Below, piece after piece: positions 18,301 to 26,438 of a DNA stretch of 64,000 bases. Positions within the stretch are counted from its first letter, which is position 1. Each line of letters begins with the position of its first letter. The notes beneath the pieces are model-generated. The model had not been told where the DNA came from. It made no database searches and saw only the letters and a program-made list of their open reading frames with translations. The stretch is from Halodesulfurarchaeum formicicum (GTDB taxonomy: Archaea; Halobacteriota; Halobacteria; Halobacteriales; Halobacteriaceae): contig NZ_CP016804.1 in the NCBI RefSeq assembly GCF_001886955.1, positions 806,001 to 870,000 on the forward strand, in the 5' to 3' direction. The position numbers and the translations under genes were made by a program.

Positions 18301-19105
18301 CAACATTTCCGTTTCTAACGAAGACGATTTTTTCTTGATCGCGGGTCCGTGTGCGATCGAATCAGAGGAACAAGTGCTGAAGACAGCACGGGAACTGAAA
18401 GACATCACTGACCGCCACGACATCGACCTGATTTTCAAGAGTTCGTTCGACAAAGCTAACCGGTCGTCGATCAGTTCGTATCGTGGTCCCGGGATGGAAC
18501 GGGGACTCGAAATCTTACAGCGGGTCAAAGACGAGTACGACCTTCCGGTTATAACTGACTTCCACGTCCCTGAACAGGCAGAGCCCGCTGCAGACGTCGT
18601 TGACGCTCTCCAGGTGCCAGCGTTCCTCTCACGGCAAACCGATATGCTCACTGCGGCTGGAGAGACGGGACTCCCGATCAACGTCAAGAAGGGGCAGTTT
18701 CTTGCTGCGGACGGTATGGATAACGTCGTGAACAAGATTGAATCGACGGGGAACGAACGGGTGATGCTCTGTGAACGCGGGGCGATGTTTGGATACAATA
18801 ACCTCGTCGCTGATATGCGGAATTTAGATATTATGAAGGGACTAGACAAGCCGGTTGTGTTCGACACGACACACTCGGTGCAACGGCCGGGCGCACAGGG
18901 CGACTCCAGTGGGGGGGATCGTCGGTTTGCGCCGACGTTAGCGCGGGCCGCACTTGGTGTTGGGGTGGCTGGTATTTTTGCCGAAGTGCACCCTGATCCG
19001 TCGTCAGCCAAATCCGACGCGGCGACACAACTTCCGCTCGATGATTTCGAATCGCTCCTAAAACAATGGAAAGCGATTGATAAAGCGGTGAAACATGGCA
19101 AGTGA
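18287..19105 (+). CDS. kdsA: 3-deoxy-D-manno-octulosonate-8-phosphate synthase
   Basis: A 272-residue TIM-barrel enzyme condensing arabinose-5-phosphate with PEP to give Kdo-8-P. Markers are AGPCAIESEE (Cys22), FKSSFDKANRSS (50-61), QVPAFLSRQTDML, NVKKGQFLA, FGYNNLVADMR and the TTHSVQ, EVHPDP and KSDAATQLPL blocks. Cys22, His196, Glu233 and Asp244 line up with the four metal ligands of the Aquifex enzyme, so this should be the metal-dependent class. The usual Cys of AFLCRQTD is Ser here. It overlaps the genes on both sides (14 and 11 nt). NeuB-type sialic acid synthases lack the SSFDKANRSS block, so that alternative is unlikely. Confidence 0.94.
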   Translation: MELSNNISVSNEDDFFLIAGPCAIESEEQVLKTARELKDITDRHDIDLIFKSSFDKANRSSISSYRGPGMERGLEILQRVKDEYDLPVITDFHVPEQAEPAADVVDALQVPAFLSRQTDMLTAAGETGLPINVKKGQFLAADGMDNVVNKIESTGNERVMLCERGAMFGYNNLVADMRNLDIMKGLDKPVVFDTTHSVQRPGAQGDSSGGDRRFAPTLARAALGVGVAGIFAEVHPDPSSAKSDAATQLPLDDFESLLKQWKAIDKAVKHGK

Positions 19106-20087
19106 TCAGGACGGGCTGGCCAAGACAGATGTTCGTGATGCCGTCTATCACACGCTATCGGTTCAAGAAAGTTCAATTTCCACGCTACAGGATACGGAGA
19201 CGGTCGCGGAGATAACCCGTGTGGCGGAAGTGATTAGCGAAGAAGATGGTCGGGTGGTATTTTCCGGAATTGGAAAGTCCGGGGACGTGGGCAAGAAGGT
19301 CTCATCGACCTTCAATAGTATAGGGGTGTCTTCGCACTTCATTCATCCTGTCGAGGCTCTCCACGGAGACTTGGGGGCTCTTTCAGCGGAAGACGTTGTT
19401 GTTCTTATCTCGAATAGCGGAAACACGGACGAGATGGTAGAGCTACTGCAATTTCTTCGCTCGTTCGATGCGACGACTGTATCGATCACGTCCGATCCTG
19501 AATCGAAATTAGGCACAAGGGCGGATTATCATATCAACACGAAAATAGAAGAGGAAGGAGCGGTCGTGGAGTTAGTCCCGATGGCCAGTGCTACTTCCAC
19601 GATGGTCATCGGAGACTGTATCGCTAATGCACTGATGGCAAATCGGGATTTCAGCGAACAGGATTACGGACACTTCCATCCTGGGGGAACAATTGGGAAG
19701 CGTTTGTTGCTTACCGTTGAGGATTTACTACACAAGAATATTCCAAAAACTCGGCCAGCAGACACACTAGCTAAAGTTGCTCTGAAAATAAGTGAGGGCG
19801 GTAAAGGGATTGCTGTGGTTCAGGACGATGATGACTATGTGAAAGGGGTCTTAACGGACGGTGATATACGCCGATTTATTGAATCTGGTACTGACTTCCA
19901 TGATGTGGTAGCCGAAGAAGTGATGATTACGGATCCGATTACGACTTCCGTTGATATGGCCGCAATACGGGCTTTAGAAGTTATTGAGGAGAAAAATATT
20001 TCACAGCTTGTGGTGACTGATGATTCTGACCAGTTCTTAGGTGTCGTTCACATCCATGACATTATGGAGAGAGGGTTGACGGCATAA
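19095..20087 (+). CDS. kdsD: Arabinose-5-phosphate isomerase
   Basis: A 330-residue KdsD/KpsF protein that interconverts ribulose-5-phosphate and arabinose-5-phosphate, the first step toward Kdo. The SIS domain shows SGIGKSGDVGKK (57-68), HPVEALHGDLGAL and SNSGNTDE (107-114), then GHFHPGGTIGKRLL, the family's catalytic His loop. Two CBS domains fill the C-terminal third, each ending in a GVLTDGDIRR- or GVVHIHDIM-type strand. Length and order match bacterial KdsD. It overlaps kdsA by 11 nt and ends one base before the next gene. Confidence 0.93.
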   Translation: MASDQDGLAKTDVRDAVYHTLSVQESSISTLQDTETVAEITRVAEVISEEDGRVVFSGIGKSGDVGKKVSSTFNSIGVSSHFIHPVEALHGDLGALSAEDVVVLISNSGNTDEMVELLQFLRSFDATTVSITSDPESKLGTRADYHINTKIEEEGAVVELVPMASATSTMVIGDCIANALMANRDFSEQDYGHFHPGGTIGKRLLLTVEDLLHKNIPKTRPADTLAKVALKISEGGKGIAVVQDDDDYVKGVLTDGDIRRFIESGTDFHDVVAEEVMITDPITTSVDMAAIRALEVIEEKNISQLVVTDDSDQFLGVVHIHDIMERGLTA

Positions 20088-20088
20088 T

Positions 20089-21372
20089 ATGGACGATATT
20101 CTATTTATCTCAGATACCTCGGATGGGCAGAACTGGGGCTGTTACGAAACCAGTAGACAGTTGAGAAACCTTCTATTGGAGTCAGTGGACATACAATATA
20201 CAGTTTTTTTGAACGAAATCAGGGACCCAATCCGCACTACCGTTCCCCCGTCATTATCTGATGTTCAGTATTTAATCGGAGAGTCTTCGAAGATATTCGA
20301 AAGTTCTTCCCCAATATATAGGCGATTTCTTGATCATGGGTTACGACCAGCAAAACACGTATTTGATATTTATCCTAGAGTTATGGACCAATTTGAAAAC
20401 AAGTCCGAACTGTTTCTCAAATCAAAATTGTTCGGCAAGTATTTCCCAGACCCTGGCAATATCGACCAGGTCGTTATTAATGGTGAAGGGAGCATCCATG
20501 GTAACCGGATTAAATCTCGAATATTATTGTTCTTTGCCTACATATGGCGGGTGAAGCTAGACAAGCCCACACACATTGTCAATCATACTCTGCAAATTGA
20601 CACACCTGAATTGAAGGAGATGATTAAGGTAATATACCCGCAATTGAATTCTATCGCTTTTAGAGAGCCAATCTCAAAATTAGAATATCACTCTAAGATT
20701 GGTGATACAAATAATACTATTCAGGCAGCTGACACCGCTTGGCTGTTAGACGACTGCTTAACAAAGACCGATCTGAACACCATTTTGCGTCAAGGTGGAA
20801 TGTCGGTCTGGCATCCTACAGAAATCCAACCTAGTTTTGATTTCACTGATCGATATGTATGTGTTAGTGGGGGTTCAGGGTTTGGCCACGGGAAAGAGGA
20901 TTCAGAAAAAATAGCCGAAATAATACGGTCACTATTAGATAACAATATTGACGCTAATATACTCCTTGTAGCTCCTGCACAACACGATGAGCATATTCTT
21001 CTTAGAGTGGCTGAAGGCTTCAATCTACCTTTAGCAAAGGTTAGCAATAACTCTCTTGTTGGCGCATCAATAATCGGAAATTCCGAACTGTACTTAGGTG
21101 GTAGATGGCATGGAAGTATATTTGCATTACTAAACGGTGCTAGGTTGGTTAACTTTAAGGCAAACACATTTAAAATGAGGGGGCTGAAAGATATGACAAA
21201 CCACCCATACCAAATCTATCCTTCTCAACAAGCTGGTAACAAAGCAGACGAAATAGCTAAATCTGTTATAAGTGGATTAGACAAGAGTATTGGAGATGGT
21301 CAGGAAAAGATGATAAAATCACTTCAAAGTATGAGTAGGAAAAATTTAGATGGCGTACGCGAGGATGTTTAA
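20089..21372 (+). CDS. Polysaccharide pyruvyl transferase family protein
   Basis: A 427-residue protein of the PF04230-like family, which adds pyruvate from PEP to sugars as ketals, or in some members acts as a glycosyltransferase. VVINGEGSIHGNR near residue 130 and GGRWHGSIFALLNGARLVNF near 345 are the two family blocks. It starts one base after kdsD ends, so it belongs to the same transcript. Codon use is markedly AT-rich (ATA, TTA, AGA common), unlike the core genes of this genome, which points to transfer. Confidence 0.8.
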   Translation: MDDILFISDTSDGQNWGCYETSRQLRNLLLESVDIQYTVFLNEIRDPIRTTVPPSLSDVQYLIGESSKIFESSSPIYRRFLDHGLRPAKHVFDIYPRVMDQFENKSELFLKSKLFGKYFPDPGNIDQVVINGEGSIHGNRIKSRILLFFAYIWRVKLDKPTHIVNHTLQIDTPELKEMIKVIYPQLNSIAFREPISKLEYHSKIGDTNNTIQAADTAWLLDDCLTKTDLNTILRQGGMSVWHPTEIQPSFDFTDRYVCVSGGSGFGHGKEDSEKIAEIIRSLLDNNIDANILLVAPAQHDEHILLRVAEGFNLPLAKVSNNSLVGASIIGNSELYLGGRWHGSIFALLNGARLVNFKANTFKMRGLKDMTNHPYQIYPSQQAGNKADEIAKSVISGLDKSIGDGQEKMIKSLQSMSRKNLDGVREDV

Positions 21373-22821
21373 ATGGTGAATAATAACCCAAAGTCCGACA
21401 GCTCAAGCAGCATAAGGAATGTAGTACTATTATGCCTAGACTCGGTTCGTAAAGACTACTTCGACAGATACGCAAAGAGGTTGAACGAACAATCTGACGT
21501 GGTGTATAACGGTGCGCGTGCGGCTAGTGGGTGGAGCTTACCGAGTCACGCCAGCATGTTCACTGGAGAACTCCCGCATTCGCATGGTGCTCATGCTCAC
21601 TCAGATGGATTTGAACCCATAAGTATAACGGACACCTTTTTATCTGACCTGCCAAACCATTCTATACTAGGAGTGAGCACAAATACATTTGCGGGTGAGG
21701 CTTATGGATTTGATAAATACTTTGACGTTTTCTCAGAAGTACCTCATAATTCGTTCCAACTTTCTAAAGGAGTTTCTCCTGAAGATTTTGGGAAAATAAA
21801 TAAGTTTGAATACTTGAAAGAATCAATAAGGGACAATGACACTATTTACAGTCTGATAAATGGTATAATATCGAAGTTCGGTATGTATGAGCGCATATTT
21901 TCAGGTAGACCATGGCCCGAAATCAACGACAATGGAACAGCCCGTTCACTCCAATTGGCTGAGTCTCATATAACGAATACTGAGTCAGCAGAAAATCCTG
22001 TATTTGTCTTTTTGAATTTAATGGAGTCCCATTCCCCGATGTATGCACATTATAATTACGACAGTACAATTCATACCGTTCCAAATTCATGGACATCCGC
22101 AAATGGCCCAAAAAACAGGGAAGTTTCGTTTGACGCTGATAGCTACCGAGAATATATTAATAATTGGACAGATATTTATAGTGCATCTATTGACTACCTT
22201 GACAGAGTCATAAGTGATTGGATAGAAAGAATCAATACACTCACCGAAAATGAAACCACAATAGTAGTCACCTCAGACCATGGTCAAAATTTGGGAAATC
22301 CATCAGAAGAGGAGTTGTTTGGACATCAATCGAGTCTTAGCGAAGGGATTCTCCATGTTCCTTTACTCATCATTAACCCACCAGATGGCTATCAGGAACA
22401 AGTGGACAGATTGATTAGTCATTTAGAGATTGGTTCGCTGATTACCCACTTGGCGAACGAAGACATGTACAAATTCAGCAATAACAGTGTCACTAGTGAG
22501 GTTGTCGGAACAATAAAAAGTCACAAAAATAACCTTACGTATTGGGATCGCCCTATCCGCTGTTCGTATAAAGATGAAACAAAAAAAGTACTCTGGGATG
22601 GTTTAGAAACGACAAAAATTTATGACATAGATGAAAGTATACCGAACGTACAAAATGAAATAGACATTATTGAAAACATGACTCCCGAAGATGACGATAT
22701 TTTGTTTGAGGTCTCGATAAAGGAGATGAAACGAAAGGCTCTAAGGGATAGATTATCATCAGGTAATCAAGATCTCTCCGATGATGTACAATCAAGGCTA
22801 TCCGACCTGGGATATGTTTGA
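21373..22821 (+). CDS. Alkaline-phosphatase superfamily sulfatase-like enzyme
   Basis: A 482-residue enzyme with the alkaline phosphatase/sulfatase fold. VVLLCLDSVRKDYF carries the first metal Asp; SGWSLPSHASMFTG is the nucleophile region, with Ser in place of the C-x-P-x-R Cys of classical sulfatases; VVTSDHGQNLG provides the metal Asp-His pair. No signal peptide is seen, so it would act in the cytoplasm unless it leaves by another route. It could remove or transfer sulfate or phosphoryl groups on glycans. Its ATG follows the previous stop with no gap. AT-rich codons as in its neighbours. Confidence 0.72.
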   Translation: MVNNNPKSDSSSSIRNVVLLCLDSVRKDYFDRYAKRLNEQSDVVYNGARAASGWSLPSHASMFTGELPHSHGAHAHSDGFEPISITDTFLSDLPNHSILGVSTNTFAGEAYGFDKYFDVFSEVPHNSFQLSKGVSPEDFGKINKFEYLKESIRDNDTIYSLINGIISKFGMYERIFSGRPWPEINDNGTARSLQLAESHITNTESAENPVFVFLNLMESHSPMYAHYNYDSTIHTVPNSWTSANGPKNREVSFDADSYREYINNWTDIYSASIDYLDRVISDWIERINTLTENETTIVVTSDHGQNLGNPSEEELFGHQSSLSEGILHVPLLIINPPDGYQEQVDRLISHLEIGSLITHLANEDMYKFSNNSVTSEVVGTIKSHKNNLTYWDRPIRCSYKDETKKVLWDGLETTKIYDIDESIPNVQNEIDIIENMTPEDDDILFEVSIKEMKRKALRDRLSSGNQDLSDDVQSRLSDLGYV

Positions 22822-22867
22822 ACAACTAAATAGGCAAATAGATCTGTTTCCGTAGTTAATTTCCACT

Positions 22868-23785
22868 ATGTCAATGAAAATGTTACAGAACAGATATGAG
22901 GGAGAGAGGGTTTTTTTGATTGGTAATGGTCCAAGTTTGGATAAAACGCCGCTTGATCGGCTAAATAGTGAATACAGTATAGCTTTGAATGGGATAAATG
23001 ACATATATTCGGAAACTACATGGAGGCCTTCTTTTTACGTTCTCTTACTTGAGGAATTTGAGAAGAACTATGATACCTATTTCATTAATAATTTTAGGTC
23101 AGGCGTAGAATGTATAACATTACGCCAACATAAAGGGAAATTTGGTGATAGGGAAGACATTCATTATGTCAAAAAGAAGAAGCTCAAATGCAATCCGGTG
23201 GAATCCGGTAAAAACTTCCACGAATTAAGTAAAGAGGAAATTCAATCTATGAGGCTCTGTGATCTATATGAGTTCTGGCCTAATGATATCTCTAAATGTC
23301 TATACACATATCACTCGATGTATGCAATTATTCAAATCGCCATATATATGGGTTTCAAAGAAATCTACCTTCTTGGCTGTGATTTGGGCTATAGTACCTA
23401 TGATCCACATATGATATTTAACGAGGGATTAAACCCTCACGGCTGGAAGGAGGGTAAGAACGCCTACTTGCTAGAAAGCTATCGAGAAGATATACTAATA
23501 AAATCAGTTATAAATGAGATCATTTTCAAGATTCTCTCCTCTCCGATTGGAGAACTTGCTGGTCAGGTCTTAGATTATGTGAATGAATTAGATGACGCAA
23601 ACCGGTTCGGTTCGCATACACAGCTTCAACCCGAAGACCTCACACATGTGAACGACGAAATAACGAAAAGTCATATTGCGGCTCAACGAATTGCTTCTGA
23701 TCAAGGAGTTGATATTTATAATGCAACAATTGGGGGAGAGCTAGAAGTATATCCCCGTGTATCACTGGAAAATGTAGTAGATTGA
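22868..23785 (+). CDS. DUF115/MptE-Maf-like protein, copy 1 (candidate sugar transferase)
   Basis: A 305-residue protein of the DUF115 family. VFLIGNGPSLDKTPL (15-29), LNGINDIYSETTWRPSFYVL and MYAIIQIAIYMGFKEIYLLGCDLGY form the nucleotide-binding half; IYNATIGGELEVYPRV is the family's C-terminal block. The same fold core occurs in Maf proteins, which transfer CMP-activated nonulosonic acids to flagellin, and resembles GT42 sialyltransferases; another branch, MptE, makes pterin diphosphate. Neighbouring CMP-Kdo genes favour a CMP-sugar transferase, but this is inference. The following gene is a diverged tandem copy. AT-rich. Confidence 0.72.
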   Translation: MSMKMLQNRYEGERVFLIGNGPSLDKTPLDRLNSEYSIALNGINDIYSETTWRPSFYVLLLEEFEKNYDTYFINNFRSGVECITLRQHKGKFGDREDIHYVKKKKLKCNPVESGKNFHELSKEEIQSMRLCDLYEFWPNDISKCLYTYHSMYAIIQIAIYMGFKEIYLLGCDLGYSTYDPHMIFNEGLNPHGWKEGKNAYLLESYREDILIKSVINEIIFKILSSPIGELAGQVLDYVNELDDANRFGSHTQLQPEDLTHVNDEITKSHIAAQRIASDQGVDIYNATIGGELEVYPRVSLENVVD

Positions 23786-23792
23786 TAATAAT

Positions 23793-24722
23793 ATGGATCT
23801 TATTGAAATTAGAAACGAATACTCGGGCAGAATTTTCTTAATCGGGAGCGGGCCAAGTCTCAAAGAGACACCGCTTGAGTTACTCCAGGATGAATATACA
23901 TTTGCCGCGAATAGCATTTCGGATATATTCAGTGAAACGGAGTGGCGACCGTCATTTTACGCCTGCGTTGACGACGGAGTTGACACAAGTTACTGTGAAG
24001 AAGCAATAGAACTCGGGATACCATGCTTTTTTCCGGAAAAGACTACCCGAGGAACCGCACTAATCGAATCTGTCCCAACCAAGGATAACACTCTGTTTTT
24101 CGAAAATATCGATCTCCGAGATCGCGCCGACTTGGATATATCCACGTTCCAGTTGAATTCTGACTCAATAACGAGCTATCATGACGTTTGGTCTGAGGAC
24201 ATCACAGAGGTCGTGTATGGATATAACACAGTGATGTACCAGATGATGCAAATATCGCTTTACATGGGGTTCGATGAAATCCATCTCGTGGGAAACGACC
24301 TCTACGACGTTTTTGATGGGTATTTGCTGTTTCCAGAAGCTGCAGACCCAGCTGTATTCCATGGAGATGGTGAATCGATACTCCAGAATGGAATCGAATT
24401 TCTACATGATAGTAATTACCTCCTGAAGTCGTTTGCCAATGCGTTATCGTATAAAACGATTAAATCTAAAGTATTCAGCAAACTGTATCCGCAGCTTTCA
24501 AACCATATCGAATTAATTGACCAGGATAATTACTTCTCAGAAGACTATTCCAATGGGGAAATCATAACGCCAGAAAAGAACCGTAGACATATTCTTGCCC
24601 ACGAACTGGCCAAATCAGTCTCTGATGAACTTGGATTCGACATCTATAACGCAACTGTGGGCGGGCATCTGGAAGTTTACCCAAGAACAGATATTACAAG
24701 CGTTGTTGAGGATGGAGAGTAA
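23793..24722 (+). CDS. DUF115/MptE-Maf-like protein, copy 2 (candidate sugar transferase)
   Basis: A 309-residue paralogue of the preceding protein, 7 bp downstream. It has IFLIGSGPSLKETPLELL, ANSISDIFSETEWRPSFYAC, MMQISLYMGFDEIHLVGNDLY and IYNATVGGHLEVYPRT in the same order. The middle (about 60-140) differs most, as expected if the two act on different acceptors. Codons are less AT-rich than in copy 1, so the pair may have diverged before arriving here. Function as for copy 1: a CMP-sugar-dependent transferase is possible, pterin metabolism is the alternative. Confidence 0.7.
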   Translation: MDLIEIRNEYSGRIFLIGSGPSLKETPLELLQDEYTFAANSISDIFSETEWRPSFYACVDDGVDTSYCEEAIELGIPCFFPEKTTRGTALIESVPTKDNTLFFENIDLRDRADLDISTFQLNSDSITSYHDVWSEDITEVVYGYNTVMYQMMQISLYMGFDEIHLVGNDLYDVFDGYLLFPEAADPAVFHGDGESILQNGIEFLHDSNYLLKSFANALSYKTIKSKVFSKLYPQLSNHIELIDQDNYFSEDYSNGEIITPEKNRRHILAHELAKSVSDELGFDIYNATVGGHLEVYPRTDITSVVEDGE

Positions 24723-24807
24723 CGATTAAATTCTACTCCAGCGACAAGATCCTCTGTGATGCTAATAGACCAATTACGTTTAGTAAATGTATGCGAGAGC
24801 TATTATT

Positions 24808-26007
24808 ATGGAACAATTAGGAATTCTGTACTACGTTAGTTCGTTTCCGAAGCTCTCTGAGAGTTTCATACTAAATGAAATCACCGAACTTCACCACCGG
24901 GGGCATAATATCGCAGTCTTTGCCCAAAACGACCCAGGAGAAAATATTACGCATGAGGAATACGAAGACATTGACGTTCCGATTTACTATGTGGATGCCT
25001 CGTATACTGATTTCCCCCAATTACTCTCTAAGAAATCCGCTCAAATGGCACTAGGCCATGCAACAGACGGGCTTTTCAAGCATTTCTCACCAAAGCGAAT
25101 TGGCCACAACTTACTCTTAGGCAAGCAAAGTGCTGAGTTCATCGAATCACTTGATTTCGACATTGATATCGTTACTGCTCACTTTGCGAGTCCCTCCAGA
25201 ATTGGTGCGATGCTCGCTGCACGCTATTACGGTATTCCATGTACGGTTACCGCCCATGCATACGAAATATTCTCTTCTCCGATTGTTCCTCAGATAAAGT
25301 ATATCTGCGATAGTATGGATCACGTGGTTGTCCCATCTGAATACAATCGGAACTATCTTCGCGAAGAGATCGGGATTGCAAACGATATAACGGTTGTTCC
25401 AGCGACGACACAGGTTGAGAAGTTCGAACCGACAGCCCTTACCGTTGAGAACCGACTGTTAACTGTTGCTCGGTTGGTTGAAAAGAAAGGCTATCCGTAT
25501 GGTATTGAGGCCGTGAATAAGCTCATTGAACAAGGGTACGATGTCGAATATCACATCGTTGGAACTGGTGATAGGAAAGACCGCTTACAGCAACAGGTGA
25601 AAGAGTACGGCATTGAAGGTCACGTCGAGTTCTTGGGTCACGTCTCCGATGAACGACTCCAGAAAGAACTGAGTGAAGCCGCTGTCTTTGTATTGCCTTG
25701 CGTTATTGCTGAGGACGGCGATCGAGATGCAATGCCGGTCGTTCTCAAGGAAGCGATGGCGTCAGAAACCGCGTGCGTCTCGACAACCGTCTCTGCGATT
25801 CCGGAACTCATTACTGACGCCCATAACGGGTTGTTGGTTCCAGAGAAAGAACCTAATGAGTTAGCGTCTGCAATCCAAGAACTCCTTGATAATCCGGAAA
25901 AACGGAAAGCCATAGCAACGAATGGGCGAGAAACCGTCCATAATAAGTTTGATATTTCTAAGTCTGTAGATACATTAGTCGAGGTATTTCAGTCCTTGCA
26001 GAACTGA
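24808..26007 (+). CDS. GT4-type glycosyltransferase
   Basis: A 399-residue GT-B enzyme. FPKLSESFILNEITEL is the typical N-terminal acceptor loop of polysaccharide GT4 enzymes; TAHAYEIF and VPSEYNRNYL lie in the linker region; AEDGDRDAMPVVLKEAMASE carries the E-x7-E donor site. Two starts are possible: 24787, or the ATG at 24808 chosen here because the Rossmann strand starts right after it. It closes the AT-rich cluster and has intermediate base composition. Donor unknown. Confidence 0.83.
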   Translation: MEQLGILYYVSSFPKLSESFILNEITELHHRGHNIAVFAQNDPGENITHEEYEDIDVPIYYVDASYTDFPQLLSKKSAQMALGHATDGLFKHFSPKRIGHNLLLGKQSAEFIESLDFDIDIVTAHFASPSRIGAMLAARYYGIPCTVTAHAYEIFSSPIVPQIKYICDSMDHVVVPSEYNRNYLREEIGIANDITVVPATTQVEKFEPTALTVENRLLTVARLVEKKGYPYGIEAVNKLIEQGYDVEYHIVGTGDRKDRLQQQVKEYGIEGHVEFLGHVSDERLQKELSEAAVFVLPCVIAEDGDRDAMPVVLKEAMASETACVSTTVSAIPELITDAHNGLLVPEKEPNELASAIQELLDNPEKRKAIATNGRETVHNKFDISKSVDTLVEVFQSLQN

Positions 26008-26051
26008 ATATAACCGGGTTCCACCAATTTTTCTCGTAGGATTTAATCACC

Positions 26052-26150
26052 TACGAACCAAAACACACGATTCGCGAGGGTGTCGAGAAGTTCATCGACT
26101 GGTATCGCCAGAACCGCGACTGGTACGAACCGCTCGTCCTCAACTCCTAA
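26052..26150 (+). pseudogene. 3' remnant of an SDR nucleotide-sugar epimerase gene
   Basis: Reading from 26052 gives 32 residues and a stop: YEPKHTIREGVEKFIDW then YRQNRDWYEPLVLNS. This is the usual C terminus of extended-SDR UDP-glucuronate/glucose 4-epimerases (GVE-x2-I-x-WYR). Nothing upstream in frame continues the enzyme, so only the tail survives. It marks the right-hand edge of the AT-rich island. Confidence 0.7.
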
Positions 26151-26438
26151 CACCGGCAGAGCCCACCAACCCAGTTACTATATCTCGACAACCAAACCGG
26201 GTGGGACTCTGAAAGGGGCCGCTCGCTGGGCGAGCGAGACGACGCAAGGACCGCAGCGTCGCGAGGACCGCAGCGAGCCCGAGACGAACGAAGTGAGTCT
26301 CGGTGCGCGAGCGGCGCGAGCGTCGCAGCCGTCCAGCGAGCGGGGGCTTTCGGTGGTTGAGAAAGCACAAACGCCACACTCGCCACCGCTCCCCCATCCA
26401 ACAAATTACTTAACCCACAACTGACGAATACACACCCA
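26151..26438. other. Hairpin-rich GC-rich spacer before aglF
   Basis: About 290 bp without a credible gene. It contains several short inverted repeats of the haloarchaeal type, for example GAGAC-gaacgaagt-GAGTCTC near 26280 and CGAGCG-rich arms. Similar short inserts occur inside the broken aglF copies at 28.6 and 33.4 kb. The last 40 bp are AT-richer and should hold the aglF promoter. Confidence 0.45.

Noticed and set aside
14140-26150. Sialic or legionaminic acid pathway as an explanation for the CMP-sugar genes
   Set aside because: KdsA carries the FKSSFDKANRSS block and KdsD has the SIS-CBS-CBS layout; no NeuC/NeuB-type aldolase or epimerase is present.
26080-26424. 114-residue plus-strand frame across the epimerase tail and the hairpin spacer
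   Set aside because: It uses a different frame from the recognisable epimerase codons and then reads through inverted repeats.
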